Positions 46,030 to 56,073 of a stretch of DNA of 64,000 bases are shown here, piece by piece. The notes beneath the pieces are model-generated. The model made no database searches, was not told where the DNA came from, and worked only from the letters and a program-made list of their open reading frames with translations. Source of the stretch: Clostridium cibarium (lineage in GTDB: Bacteria > Bacillota > Clostridia > Clostridiales > Clostridiaceae); contig NZ_JACSRA010000009.1 in assembly GCF_014836335.1 (NCBI RefSeq), positions 87,239 to 151,238 on the forward strand, written 5' to 3'. Positions within the stretch are counted from its first letter, which is position 1, and each line of letters starts with the position of its first letter. Made by a program: the position numbers and the translations under genes.

Positions 46030-46140
46030 AACATCTCTCCTCAAATTTAATGATTTTAATATGATGACTTTTATAAGCTTCATATAACTTCATTAACATT
46101 CATTATTTAAATATCATAATATGTTCATAAATCTCTGTTT

Positions 46141-46158
46141 AATAAACGCGCGTTTATT
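46141..46158. promoter_or_regulatory. Perfect 18-base palindrome upstream of the beta-glucoside operon
   Basis: AATAAACGCGCGTTTATT is a perfect palindrome with a CG centre typical of LacI-family sites, about 110 bases ahead of the ROK start. It shares ATAAAC halves with the operators at 41308 and 46315. Confidence 0.65.
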
Positions 46159-46314
46159 AGCGTTTAAAAAAATTTATTTTTTTTGTTGTATATAACTATT
46201 CTTTTCACAATACTAGTTCAAATCATGATTATTACCGCCATATAGTAAATATAATAATTTAAAACTACTATAATTTATATTTTTATTTTAGAACTCATAC
46301 TAAGATTCTACTGT

Positions 46315-46330
46315 GTGAACACGTGTTTAT
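46315..46330. promoter_or_regulatory. Candidate LacI-type operator, beta-glucoside operon
   Basis: GTGAACACGTGTTTAT is a dyad around CACGTG that matches the site in front of the LacI gene. Two sites spaced about 170 bases apart would allow looping. Confidence 0.6.
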
Positions 46331-46417
46331 GTTTATATAATACACTATATGTTATTGCATTTCAATATATTTTTTATATTTTTGTATAAAAAATACCACA
46401 GGCTTAAGAAAGCTTTT

Positions 46418-46505
46418 AGCTATAAGTACATCTTCTGGATTTTTAAAAAGAATCATTGCACGTTTCCTACCAAAATATTGATCATCTTTTGCAAGTTTAA
46501 TCATT
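46418..46505 (-). pseudogene. Fossil of a mannose-type PTS IIB domain
   Basis: About 85 bases match the manL segment at 32540-32624 closely (shared words include ATTGCACGTT and TTGATCATCTTTTGCAAG). The corresponding protein region is the IIB stretch HMIKLAKDDQHFGGQRAMLLF. Nothing else of the gene remains. It is a leftover of a second manL-like gene. Confidence 0.75.
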
Positions 46506-46512
46506 AATTTTT

Positions 46513-47235
46513 TTACCACGCACTCTTCATAGTCAGTGCTTCTTGAACTGAATTAATTTCTTCACAAATTTGAGATATTTCTTCTATAATAGTGAGTCTT
46601 TTAGGTTTTATTGCTTTTTTCTGCTCAATAGATGTTGCCATTGTTTCTAATACAAGCAATAGTTGTGCTAAATCTTCATCAGATAAACTTAAATTCCCCT
46701 TTGTTGGGCAGTATTGATCAAGCAATTAGCTAACATGTTCTAAGGAGAAAAATACTGGCCACATCATTTCAAGCATTTCCTCATTATGAGGAATCTCACC
46801 TAATGCTGTATTATACGCAGTTTTTAAGTTCATAAGATTTATTCCCATTTTTTCTAAAATATTATTAAAAATCTCTAGTTAATCTCTATCAATGTTACTT
46901 ATAGCCTCTATTTTTAAATCTTGAGCAGCTTGATGCCATTTAGGAAACATCTCATACGCTTTTTCTGTTAGTTTTATAAGTCTTTCACGCTTATCTTTTC
47001 CCTCATTTCGGATTACTAATCCCATTTCTTCCATCCTAGTTAATGTCCTAGTAACTGTAGGCGCTTCTACACCGAGATATTTACACAATTGAATTTGTAT
47101 ACATTGCTTTTTTTCATGCAAATATAATATAATAGCCCATTGTAAAGAATATAAACCAAGAAGAGAAATTTTCTCATTTAATTTCTTTGTAAAATTCCGA
47201 GCCAGCTGATTTACTTTATGACCATATAAATTCAA
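46513..47235 (-). pseudogene. MarR-family regulator gene with two in-frame ochre codons
   Basis: One continuous minus-strand frame of 240 codons is broken by TAA at 46879-46881 and again near 46729. The first part (118 codons) is a MarR winged-helix protein (YLGVEAPTVTRTLTRMEEMG, KDKRERLIKLTEKAYEMFP) that stops just before its last dimerisation helix, which is still readable after the stop as LEIFNNILEKMGINLMNLK. A further stretch (MWPVFFSLEHVS, then LLDQYCPTKGNLSLSDEDLA) follows in the same frame and I do not recognise it. Both stops fit CAA-to-TAA changes. The first segment may still be made, from ATG 47235, as a shortened protein. Confidence 0.7.
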
Positions 47236-47513
47236 TTTTATTTCACCTCACATTTAGTTACCCTTAAAAGGTTCATAAATATCAAATTCTAGTTATCCAC
47301 TGCCCTGATCTTCTTTCATTTAACAATTAATTTCATCTTCACTCCTATACATTTTTATATTATTTTTATGATTAAGCTAAAATTGAGTATTGGTAATTTC
47401 TTAAGAATATAACATACTTAACCAAAAAAGTATACAATTTTACAATAACTCTAACATATTGACAATTAGTTAGTATTTATATATAATTTCTATGTTAAGG
47501 GGGTGGAATTATA

Positions 47514-47807
47514 ATGTTTTGTAAGAATTGCGGAAAAGAAATTGATGATAAGGCATCTGTATGCATCCATTGTGGAGTTTCTACAAATCTAAATCCAACA
47601 GTTGTAGATAATGGTGGTTTTGCATGGGGATTATTAGGATGTTGTGTTCCAGTTGTTGGACTGGTTTTATTTTTAGTTTGGAAAGATACTAAACCAAGAA
47701 CATCAAAAGCAGCTGGTATTGGAGCTTTAGTTTCAGTTATTTGTATAATAGTATTTTATGTACTTATGTTTATGCTTGGAGCTGCTGGAGCTATGTCTGG
47801 TTTATAA
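47514..47807 (+). CDS. Zinc-ribbon membrane protein
   Basis: A 97-residue protein: an N-terminal zinc ribbon (residues 3-21, CKNCGKEIDDKASVCIHCG) joined to two hydrophobic helices (about 36-54 and 70-92) with a short basic loop KDTKPRTSKAAG between them. Such zinc-ribbon/membrane proteins are common in Clostridium and have no assigned function. GGGGG precedes ATG 47514. The DUF2085 gene starts two bases after its stop codon, so the pair is translationally coupled. Confidence 0.85.
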   Translation: MFCKNCGKEIDDKASVCIHCGVSTNLNPTVVDNGGFAWGLLGCCVPVVGLVLFLVWKDTKPRTSKAAGIGALVSVICIIVFYVLMFMLGAAGAMSGL

Positions 47808-47808
47808 A

Positions 47809-48171
47809 ATGGAAAAAGGTTTTTTTTATAAATGGTTACCAATTATTTTTGGCTGCCATTGTAGAGCAGATAGATCTTTCTATTTTAGAAACAAGAAATT
47901 TCCTATATGTGCTAGATGCACTGGTGAGCTAATCGGAATGATTTGTTCACCTTTTCTATTTTCTTTATATCATCCCAATGTAATATACAACTTACTTTTA
48001 ATGACTCCACTGATTTTAGATGGTTTTATGCAATTACTAACTAATTATAAAAGTAATAATTTGAAAAGATTTTTTACAGGTCTTTTTTTTGGCTATGCTT
48101 TGTGTAATATCTTTATAATATCAATTATTTTCACATTGAAATGCGGCCATAATTTTGCTAAAAATCATTAA
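47809..48171 (+). CDS. DUF2085 membrane protein
   Basis: A 120-residue protein with three hydrophobic segments. The N-terminal FGCHCRADRSFYFRNKKFPI and CARCTGELIG stretches carry the paired Cys pattern of DUF2085, possibly a metal site on the cytoplasmic face. Later LLLMTPLILDGFMQLLTNYK is also typical. I start it at ATG 47809, one base after the stop of the zinc-ribbon gene. An upstream in-frame ATG at 47758 lies inside that gene and would add residues from its other frame. Function unknown. The gene ends at copy C of the dispersed element. Confidence 0.85.
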   Translation: MEKGFFYKWLPIIFGCHCRADRSFYFRNKKFPICARCTGELIGMICSPFLFSLYHPNVIYNLLLMTPLILDGFMQLLTNYKSNNLKRFFTGLFFGYALCNIFIISIIFTLKCGHNFAKNH

Positions 48172-48206
48172 GGTTTGTACTTAATAAGTAAAGAAGCTAA
48201 TACTAG

Positions 48207-48275
48207 AACCCTCGACTAATTTATTTAGCCGAGGGTTTCATTGGTGGAGGCGAAGCGTGCCCTTTGAAATTCACA
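48207..48275 (+). repeat. Dispersed terminator/stem-loop element, copy C
   Basis: AACCCTCG/CGAGGGTT hairpin (48207-48238), then TTTCATTGGTGGAGGCGAAG and a rest ending in TTCACA. In the tail GTGGA can pair with TTCAC and, inside it, GGC with GCC. The hairpin base differs from the CCCAC/GTGGG of the other copies yet stays paired. Confidence 0.75.
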
Positions 48276-48513
48276 TAGATTGTTTGAATAATTCTTATAA
48301 TATAATATTTCTTTATTAACTTCGCATATTGTAATGTTGCCACTTACAGAATAAATATATTTTAGTTTTCTATTGTAAAATAGCTAAAGCTAGCACTATA
48401 CTAACTTTAGCTATTTCAGAATTACTTTATTGATTAACATCAAATCCTTAAGTCATCTTTTAGTAACCCAAATATCCTTTTATTCTTGTTCAATAACTTT
48501 AGGGATTACTATT

Positions 48514-49470
48514 CTAAGGATGTTTACGGATTTCAGTTAAAGTACTATACACAGTTGAAATGCTATATTTTCCATTCCAACTGATTCCATTTCTTCCATC
48601 AACATTACATTCAACAACATATATGTAATTACTATCTCTTCCAGTTACAATAGCAGAATGTCTGTCATTTTTGAATCTGATATAATCTCCAGGTCTTAGG
48701 TTATAAACATCACTCTTTGACGTACTCCTTGTCCATTGTCTTGGTGATTTCCCGTACAAATCAGCTCCTACTTTCAAAGCAAATCCATAACATTGTATCG
48801 CACCATCATAACTGTTACAACCACAGGTACCATAATAATTATGCCCTGAATGACTACTTGGTGTTGATGAATATCCATCAGGATTGTTTCCTCCAAATGG
48901 GTGATTCCAATACTTTCCATTTGGGAATTTAATCCTCTCTTTTTCGAAGATATCTTTTGTTGTTGTTGTTGTATAAATCCAGCCTATTTTATAACCACCT
49001 GACACATTGTATATTATCTGCGCCTTACCATTTGATATAGGAGATAACATATATATCGTATCTGTAGTATAAACAGAACCAAATCTAGTACTCATATCTG
49101 ATTTAGTATAGACCGTTTCATTGGCACTTATGCTTATTCTTTTAGAATAACTTGTGCTGCTAAGGATATTTGCTTTATTTACATAAGCTATCTTTGCACC
49201 TTTTGATGTTGGATAACTAACCTTCCAGTAGGTTCCTGTAGCATCTAACACCTTGCAAAGATCACCAGGATAAATTGCTCCAGATACTGTTGTACCAGAA
49301 GAAGTGTTATATGTAGTAACATTCGATGAACCTAATACATAGAACTGAGCATTTGTAAAATTTGCTGTTCCATCAGCACCAACACTTACTGTTGTTGCTA
49401 ATGCATTTGTAGACATCATAAAAATAAATATCATTGTAAAAATCAAATGTCTAGAAAATAATTTTTTCAT
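48514..49470 (-). CDS. Secreted SH3-containing cysteine peptidase/amidase (CHAP/NlpC-like)
   Basis: This 318-residue exported protein has a signal peptide (about residues 1-25, ALA cleavage), two SH3-like repeats (about 28-105 and 110-172) that bind cell wall, and a C-terminal cysteine hydrolase domain. The likely catalytic Cys is C227 in GAIQCYGFALKVG and the His H271 in FKNDRHSAIVTGRDS, preceded by the LRPGDYIRF strand typical of CHAP/NlpC amidases. It probably cuts peptidoglycan stem peptides. Start is ATG 49470, six bases after a run of seven G; the in-frame ATG at 49485 overlaps that run. Monocistronic. Confidence 0.85.
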   Translation of the reverse strand: MKKLFSRHLIFTMIFIFMMSTNALATTVSVGADGTANFTNAQFYVLGSSNVTTYNTSSGTTVSGAIYPGDLCKVLDATGTYWKVSYPTSKGAKIAYVNKANILSSTSYSKRISISANETVYTKSDMSTRFGSVYTTDTIYMLSPISNGKAQIIYNVSGGYKIGWIYTTTTTKDIFEKERIKFPNGKYWNHPFGGNNPDGYSSTPSSHSGHNYYGTCGCNSYDGAIQCYGFALKVGADLYGKSPRQWTRSTSKSDVYNLRPGDYIRFKNDRHSAIVTGRDSNYIYVVECNVDGRNGISWNGKYSISTVYSTLTEIRKHP

Positions 49471-49843
49471 AATAATCCCCCCCATATAGTTTAAATAAAT
49501 TTCTCACTTATGATTTAAAAATAAGTTATTTAACGCTTATTTTGCGTTCTTAATTAAGAAAGTTTCTATATTACCACAAATAAATTTACAGTTATTTCAA
49601 TACTTAGGCATGTGCCAGGTACTGAATATATATTAAAATTAATATTAATATCACTACAATAACTGTATATGAGCTTGTCCTTTTTTCACTAACACTATAG
49701 TTTGAATTAGTTTCATTTATTACCCATTATTACATTATATGTCAATATACAAGTTTATTTTACTATAGATTATTTATTAATGTCAACTAATAATCGACTG
49801 AGCTTACTTATAAGTATTTTTCCCATTATAGAACTCATATATC
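49471..49843. other. AT-rich intergenic region
   Basis: Upstream region of the cell-wall hydrolase. No coding frame, hairpin or repeat of note is visible; it should contain the leftward promoter. Confidence 0.35.
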
Positions 49844-49980
49844 TTATTCTGTTAATATTATATAAAATTCTTCTACATCAGTAACAGAACAAGCAGTAGT
49901 TTTATTTCCATCAGCTTCCGCCACCTTAATAATAGCAGTACAAGTTCCTACTGCTGTTATACCCCATAATGGACACGTAA
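49844..49980 (-). pseudogene. Fossil of a bacterial Ig-like (BIG_2) domain
   Basis: A minus-strand frame reads GITAVGTCTAIIKVAEADGN then KTTACSVTDVEEFYIILTE before a stop. The G-I/V-T-A-V-G-x-G/C-T-A-x-I-x-V pattern is the strand signature of BIG_2 surface domains. The 5' end is lost just before copy D of the dispersed element. It is the tail of a vanished surface protein gene. Confidence 0.55.
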
Positions 49981-49987
49981 GAAAAAG

Positions 49988-50050
49988 ACCCACGACATCA
50001 CTGTCATGGGTTTCATTGGTGGAGTCGAATGGTGACCTTCAAAATCCACA
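49988..50050 (+). repeat. Dispersed terminator/stem-loop element, copy D
   Basis: CCCACGAC/GTCATGGG hairpin (49989-50010), then TTTCATTGGTGGAGTCGAAT and a rest ending in AATCCACA. In the tail GTGGA pairs with TCCAC and GTC with GAC. Compared with copy C both partners of the inner pair have changed (GGC/GCC to GTC/GAC). Confidence 0.75.
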
Positions 50051-50277
50051 ATTACTTAATGTTATACAGAATACTATCTACATATAATGTTTCAGTATCT
50101 ATATCCGCTTCTTTCTATGATTATTTTTTACTTTTAATATATCCTTTCAAACAATTCTTTCTATAATAAAGTTGCGATCAACAGAAAAAAAGATTTTCCC
50201 ATTGTGTTTATTTTACATTTACATTAATTTACTGTCACACGTAATTCTTTAACGCTTGCATTTATTCTAATTTTTTA

Positions 50278-52005
50278 TTATATCTTGAATTTTTGTATCA
50301 TTTGATTAAGTTTCTGTAAAAATTCTGCCTGAACTTGAGATGATTTTGAAACTTCATTAATAGCATGAGTGATTTCATCAACACTTCCTAATATCTCCTC
50401 AGAACCTGCTGCAGATTCCTGTGCCACTCCTGACACATTTTCAATTGCACTGCTCACTTGCATTATTACCTCATCAATTTGCTTAGATGAAGCTGCAAAA
50501 TTATTTACTATATTACTCATAAACTCAGCATCTTTTTCATATTGAAGACCTGTACTCATTAGAAACTCGTAATTAGGCTTTACATTATTAGATATAAACT
50601 CAAGAATGTCTTGTCCACTTTTCGAAAGATTATCAACTGAATTTTGAATTTTTGCCACCATACTTCTAATATTTTCTACCGATTGAGATGATTGTTCAGC
50701 TAACTGTTTAACTTCATCAGCAACTACAGCGAAGCCTTTTCCTTGTTCACCAGCTCTTGCGGCTTCAATTGCGGCATTTAAAGCAAGTAAATTAGTTTGT
50801 TCTGCTATATCTGCAATAGAATCCGCCATTATCTTAACTTGTTCAACAACCTTTGCATCTTCAATAGCCTGTGTTATATTAGAGCAATTCTTTTCGTAAA
50901 TCAAATTTCCTTCTTCTATGTTTTGAGATGCAGTATTCTTTATATCCATAGCACGTTCTTTTATTTCATTTACAGAAATCATTGTATCAGCAGCATTTTT
51001 CGAAAGAATATTTGTAGTCGTAGTTACTTCCTCAGTTGAAGCATTCACTTCTTCTGTAGTAGCACTTAAATCTTGAGTTCCCTTTGATATCTGCTCTGTA
51101 GATTTATTTACAAGTTCCATTTTAGAATATATCTCTTCTGTATTTGCTGAAAGTTCTTCACTTTTAGAACTAATTTCACTAATACTGTTAACTAATTCAC
51201 TAATTAAATTATGTATATTGCTTTTTGCATTATTTAAAGCAACTGCAAGATTTCCTATTTCATCTTTAGATTGTATTTCTATCGATTGGGTTAAATCACC
51301 ATCACCAAGAGCATTAGCAAAACTCAAAACTTTTTTGAGCTGTTTTGAAATTAGCATCGATATTGCTAAGCCAAGTATAATTGCTACAATAAAACTTAAT
51401 ATTACTAAAACAGTTGTAATATATGAAGAATTTCTGTATGTTAATTTATTTGCAGTATTAAAGTTGTCCGCATCAGCAATATTATTATCTATTAATTGAT
51501 CTAGAGTAGATTCTATAAATCTTCTAACGTTAACAACATTCCCTTTAAATTTTTCATTAGCAGCATCATAATTATTTTCCTCTATAAGCTTTGATATTGA
51601 ATCCATCTCTTTTTTATAAACATCTTGATTTTGCTTCAATTCAGAAAGAGCTTTCTTATCATCATCAGAAGTTAGTATATTATTATATGTTTCCATAATC
51701 TTGCTGTTTTCATCAAATAAAGAATCAACCTCTTTAGGTAAAGATTTACCCGCATTAACTAAATTACCACCTTTACTTTGAAATAATATTCTTATAACAT
51801 CCGTGCGTATTTCAGCAAAATTAAGTCTTAAATTATACAAGTACTGTATTGAATTTAAATTTTCATCATGCATTTTTATTGCATTAGTGTTAATTTTATT
51901 CATATTACTTAATCCAACCCCCCCAACAACACCAACTAATATTGCAACCGTAATAAAAGCTGATATCAATTTTTGAGAAATTTTTAAATTTTTAAAGTAG
52001 TTCAT
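50278..52005 (-). CDS. Methyl-accepting chemotaxis protein (4HB sensor)
   Basis: A 575-residue membrane chemoreceptor. A first helix (about residues 12-31) and a second (about 192-214) flank an extracellular four-helix-bundle sensor region. A HAMP domain follows (about 215-270) and then a long coiled-coil signalling domain with the hairpin tip [20 protein letters not shown] and [19 protein letters not shown]. The tip binds CheW and CheA. No ligand motif is visible. GGAG lies upstream of ATG 52005. The gene is single, with no che genes nearby. Confidence 0.94.
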   Translation of the reverse strand: MNYFKNLKISQKLISAFITVAILVGVVGGVGLSNMNKINTNAIKMHDENLNSIQYLYNLRLNFAEIRTDVIRILFQSKGGNLVNAGKSLPKEVDSLFDENSKIMETYNNILTSDDDKKALSELKQNQDVYKKEMDSISKLIEENNYDAANEKFKGNVVNVRRFIESTLDQLIDNNIADADNFNTANKLTYRNSSYITTVLVILSFIVAIILGLAISMLISKQLKKVLSFANALGDGDLTQSIEIQSKDEIGNLAVALNNAKSNIHNLISELVNSISEISSKSEELSANTEEIYSKMELVNKSTEQISKGTQDLSATTEEVNASTEEVTTTTNILSKNAADTMISVNEIKERAMDIKNTASQNIEEGNLIYEKNCSNITQAIEDAKVVEQVKIMADSIADIAEQTNLLALNAAIEAARAGEQGKGFAVVADEVKQLAEQSSQSVENIRSMVAKIQNSVDNLSKSGQDILEFISNNVKPNYEFLMSTGLQYEKDAEFMSNIVNNFAASSKQIDEVIMQVSSAIENVSGVAQESAAGSEEILGSVDEITHAINEVSKSSQVQAEFLQKLNQMIQKFKI

Positions 52006-52160
52006 AATTAATTACTCTCCTTTGTTTATTAGTTCAACATGCTTATAATTTAACTTACAAAACATGTATGATTACTTTGACGTACAGTTAAATTTATGTA
52101 TGTTATTAATATTACATTAGCCTAGAAACATCCAAATAATCTTTTTGCCTATTATACCTT

Positions 52161-53795
52161 TCATTTATGATTGAAAATTTTTCCACCAGTATATTCCAAT
52201 ATTTTGAACGATAAGTAAATACTTACAAATTCATCTATATTATTTAAGTTAATATTAATTATTTCTTCTATTTTAGAAATTCTATAATATAAAGTATTTC
52301 TATGTACATTCATTAATTTAGCAAGTTCTGTCTGATTTTTAAAATTTATTATGTATGAATATAGTGTATTTACATAATCTGTATTATACTTTTTATCATA
52401 ATCAATAAGTTCCAAAAGCGAAGGGTGACAAAATTCCTTAAGTGATTCATTACCAGAGCATAAAGAGAAAATATGCTGCAAAATATATGAATCATAGAAA
52501 AAAATAAATTTATCACCATTTAAGTGTTTTCCTAATTCTATTGATTTAAGTGACTGTTTATAATACTTACTAATATCAATTAAATTTGAAAATGGTCTGC
52601 TAATTCCACAAAATATGTTCTGATCATCTAAAAAAGTATTTAATTTTTTCGAATAACTTTCAAGGAATGTTTTATCGTCAATGTAATTAATTACTATAAC
52701 AATATTTCCATCGTATAAAACACATACAGAGTCTGGAAAAATTTTTTTCAAAAAATTCAGAATAAACTTAAATTGAATTAATGATATTTTTTCTTGCTCC
52801 ATAGTAATACTGATAATACGCAGCCATTCGTTTAAATTCCAATTAGCAAATTTTAAATTTTCATTAATGGCTTCTTGATTTTTAATTTTTTCATTTAGTA
52901 AATCTAAGATTAGTAAATCTCTATTGTCTGCATTTGTTGTTTCATAATATTTGTGTTTCTGAAGTTCTATAGACAGTGTAGCACTTAACTGATTGATCAA
53001 TGATATATCACTTTCCTTAAACGGTTTAAATACTTCAAGTATTACAGCTTGCCCTAAAAACTTATTTCCACAATAAATATTTGACCATATTCTTGATTCA
53101 GCAAACTTAATATTTTTATTAGAATTAACATATAACACAGACTTAGAATTTTCAGTTATTTCATTTCCAGTCTTTTCTCTAATATTGAACCTGCTATTAG
53201 GCGATTTTAGGTATATAGGTATCGCAGAACTTAATATTTCATTTGTTAAAAACTTGTGCAATTTATTATATATTTGATAACCTCGTGATTTAATATTTTC
53301 CCATACAGGAATATCAACTTCAATATTTTCTGTAAAAGTAAGTATATTCAAATTAGCATTTCTAACAAAAATAGGGTTCCCAATAAGTTCAAAACCAATA
53401 TTAACAATATTCTGAAGACCATTATCTTGTAAAAGAGCATCTAACATTCTTGAGGAGCTATAGCTTAATCTTTGATATTCAGAAAAAATATCTAAAATGG
53501 AATTAAAAATTGATACAATACTATTGCTAGAAATAAATATTATATTGCAATTTATTTCCTTAGCAATAGAATGAGGCAATTTATCTTTGGATATAATTAA
53601 AAAATTAGCTTCATGTAAGTGAATGTGATTAATTGGAAAATTTGACATCTCCCCCACATAAAGTATATCGGGAACAAAATCTGTAATAGTATTTTCTAAA
53701 TATTTTACAGATTGGATAAAAGTTATACTTTTATTGTTAATGTAGCTTTCTGGAGCATACATTTTTAGCTTTTCTATAATAATATTAATAAACAT
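52161..53795 (-). CDS. PucR-family transcriptional regulator
   Basis: A 544-residue cytoplasmic regulator. The C-terminal HTH_30 domain (LAKLMNVHRNTLYYRISKIE, then NIDEFVSIYLSFKILEY) is typical of PucR/CdaR-type activators, and SISRPFSNLIDISKYYKQSL-like GISRPFSNLIDISKYYKQSL marks the GGDEF-like middle region. The N-terminal 270 residues resemble no domain that I can name with confidence. GGAGG precedes ATG 53795. It diverges from the GH51-like arabinofuranosidase gene over 313 bases and is the natural candidate for its regulator, though PucR members more often control purine or glycerate use. Confidence 0.85.
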   Translation of the reverse strand: MFINIIIEKLKMYAPESYINNKSITFIQSVKYLENTITDFVPDILYVGEMSNFPINHIHLHEANFLIISKDKLPHSIAKEINCNIIFISSNSIVSIFNSILDIFSEYQRLSYSSSRMLDALLQDNGLQNIVNIGFELIGNPIFVRNANLNILTFTENIEVDIPVWENIKSRGYQIYNKLHKFLTNEILSSAIPIYLKSPNSRFNIREKTGNEITENSKSVLYVNSNKNIKFAESRIWSNIYCGNKFLGQAVILEVFKPFKESDISLINQLSATLSIELQKHKYYETTNADNRDLLILDLLNEKIKNQEAINENLKFANWNLNEWLRIISITMEQEKISLIQFKFILNFLKKIFPDSVCVLYDGNIVIVINYIDDKTFLESYSKKLNTFLDDQNIFCGISRPFSNLIDISKYYKQSLKSIELGKHLNGDKFIFFYDSYILQHIFSLCSGNESLKEFCHPSLLELIDYDKKYNTDYVNTLYSYIINFKNQTELAKLMNVHRNTLYYRISKIEEIININLNNIDEFVSIYLSFKILEYTGGKIFNHK

Positions 53796-54108
53796 TCACA
53801 TATAACCTCCATAATTGTATATTTCTATAGACAAAAACAATAAGCCTTTGTGCACATGCAAAAATATTATATGTTATTATTTATGCTCATGCATATTGTT
53901 GTCGGAAAATATTATCTATAATATTTTATATATCTAGATTTAGCTAAATATTTAATAAATATATAATGAATGAACAGTAAGATATATAACTATTAATCTA
54001 CAGCTATATAAGTTTAATATTTTCATTTGTTTCTAACGAAACAGTAGAACAATGCTAAATTTAAATTAATGTTATATAGAATACATCAATTTAAGGGGGA
54101 ATATTACA
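53796..54108. other. Divergent promoter region between PucR and GH51 genes
   Basis: AT-rich sequence holding the promoters of both divergent genes. The bases from 53935 to 53985 are rich in TATATA-like words. No convincing dyad operator or hairpin was seen. GGGGG ahead of ATG 54109 is the GH51 ribosome site. Confidence 0.4.
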
Positions 54109-56073
54109 ATGAAAAAGATAAAAGTAAAAGCGTTGCTGCTAGCTCTCATATTTATAGTTATTATTCCATTGCAAACTACTAGTTATGCGAATGAACAACA
54201 ACCTTCAAGCCAAATTACTATAAATGTGTCTGAGGAAGGTAAAGTTATAAATCCTGAACTGTTCGGAGCCATAATAAATTGGACGAAGAACGGAGAAGGT
54301 GCTGCAAATCCAAAAACCGGAAAGGCATATCACTCATTTACAAAAATGGTAAGACAGTTAGGAATCACTTCAATAAGATATGGAGGTGGTACTATAAGTG
54401 CAACTTGTTTTGATTGGAAACGTGCTATCGGCCCAATGGATCAGAGACCTATGAACCGTGCAAGAGATGGTGGACCTGGTCAGCCTTCAACTTTTGGGCC
54501 TGATGAAATAGGTGATTTACTTGACAAAACCGGAGCCAAAGGTGTAATGATTCTAAACATAAATAGGGATGATGTACAAAGTGCTTCTCAGTATTTGGCT
54601 TATATGACAACACCAATAAGCGAACATCCTTCTTCTGATCCTAATGATCCAAGTTATTGGGCTGCTCTTAGAGCAAAGAACGGTCACCCTAAACCATATG
54701 ATTTTAATTGGTGGGATGTTGGAAACGAGGATGACCTCACTGTAGCTACTCATTGGCGCGATGGTAAACCTATTGAAATTGGAGAGCATACAACTAATGC
54801 TACAAATATAAAATCAGCATTATATGCTTTTGGTGGTACTACCTTATTTGAGAATCAAGATACTATTGGTTATGCTGATTTAACACCTGATTCATCGATT
54901 AGCAAAGGAACAGCAAATCAAGATTTCTATGCAAGTTATCCACCAGTTGCACCTGAAAGCCAAACAGTTTACGTCAACGGAGTTGAATGGAAACAAACAT
55001 ATAATTTAAAGACAGCTTTACCTATTAATGAGGTTTATACAATTGAAAATAAAAGCGGTAAAATTACATTTGGTGATGGTATACACGGTAAAATTCCAGC
55101 TAAAGGAAGTAAAATTACAATTACATACAAATCAGGACCTCATGGCGGATTTGTTGATTATTACAAAGCACTAAAGGCTGTTAATCCAAATATTAAGGTT
55201 GCTGCACAAGATGGAGAAACTGGATTTTTTGAGGCAATGGGTTCAACATATCAATATGATGGTGTTGCCTACCATCCACTTACAGATGGTTTTCCGAAAA
55301 ATAATCTTCCTGTAGATGAATTTACAAAACAGTTATTTCTCGCACCAGAATTCCAAAAAACTAAATTAAATAATATGCAAAATGAAATAGATGGTTATGC
55401 TGGAAAGCATGTTCCGCTCATTCCATCAGCATATGGTCATGGTCAAGGAAATATACCAAAGGATGGAGATAAAGCTTTCCATTTAAACTTATCAGAAGGT
55501 CTTTTGAATGCAAGCGAGCTTATCCAATATCAGAACATTGGAATTCCACTTGCACATAGATTTTTACTTAACGATACTCCATTTAACCCAGATGAAACTG
55601 ATGCACCGACAGCTCGAAGATTTAATGCTGCAATTATAAGTAATGGAAAAGACGACAATTTTGTTGCAACACCAGCAGGTTTATCTATTGAAATGATGTC
55701 TAAGTTAGGTGGAATGACTCAAATTAGCACAAAAATAAAAAATAATCCTCAAATTGAACTTGCAAAAGGTGCTAGTTCTCCAAATGTAGGTGCATTATCT
55801 ACAATTGCTGCCAAAGATAATCATGGAAATGTTAATCTATTAGTTGTTAACCAAAGCCCAGATAGTGATGTGACAACAAATGTAGTTTTTGACAAATATA
55901 CTCATGCTAAAAAAGCAAAAGTGTTAACGATGAATGGTTCAAGTATATATTCTATGAACACATTAGATCAACCCAATAATGTCACTATCAATAGAAGTAA
56001 TGTTTTTGTAGGAAAAGGAGATTTTAATTATACCTTCCCAGCTCATTCAATAACTAGAATTGAGCTAGAATAA
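54109..56073 (+). CDS. Secreted GH51-like alpha-L-arabinofuranosidase with inserted beta domain
   Basis: A 654-residue exported hydrolase that should trim arabinose from arabinoxylan or arabinan. Signal peptide at residues 1-28. The barrel begins with INPELFGAIINWTKNGEG, and TSIRYGGGTISATCFDWKRA follows; the acid/base is probably E207 in WWDVGNEDD. An extra module (about residues 280-342; VYVNGVEWK, ENKSGKITFGDGIHGKIPA) interrupts the barrel and resembles baseplate-type beta domains. The C-terminal beta-sandwich ends TFPAHSITRIELE, usual for this clan. The nucleophile is unclear: where I expect a Glu the sequence reads LIPSAYGHG. Family membership is likely, activity less so. Confidence 0.75.
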   Translation: MKKIKVKALLLALIFIVIIPLQTTSYANEQQPSSQITINVSEEGKVINPELFGAIINWTKNGEGAANPKTGKAYHSFTKMVRQLGITSIRYGGGTISATCFDWKRAIGPMDQRPMNRARDGGPGQPSTFGPDEIGDLLDKTGAKGVMILNINRDDVQSASQYLAYMTTPISEHPSSDPNDPSYWAALRAKNGHPKPYDFNWWDVGNEDDLTVATHWRDGKPIEIGEHTTNATNIKSALYAFGGTTLFENQDTIGYADLTPDSSISKGTANQDFYASYPPVAPESQTVYVNGVEWKQTYNLKTALPINEVYTIENKSGKITFGDGIHGKIPAKGSKITITYKSGPHGGFVDYYKALKAVNPNIKVAAQDGETGFFEAMGSTYQYDGVAYHPLTDGFPKNNLPVDEFTKQLFLAPEFQKTKLNNMQNEIDGYAGKHVPLIPSAYGHGQGNIPKDGDKAFHLNLSEGLLNASELIQYQNIGIPLAHRFLLNDTPFNPDETDAPTARRFNAAIISNGKDDNFVATPAGLSIEMMSKLGGMTQISTKIKNNPQIELAKGASSPNVGALSTIAAKDNHGNVNLLVVNQSPDSDVTTNVVFDKYTHAKKAKVLTMNGSSIYSMNTLDQPNNVTINRSNVFVGKGDFNYTFPAHSITRIELE

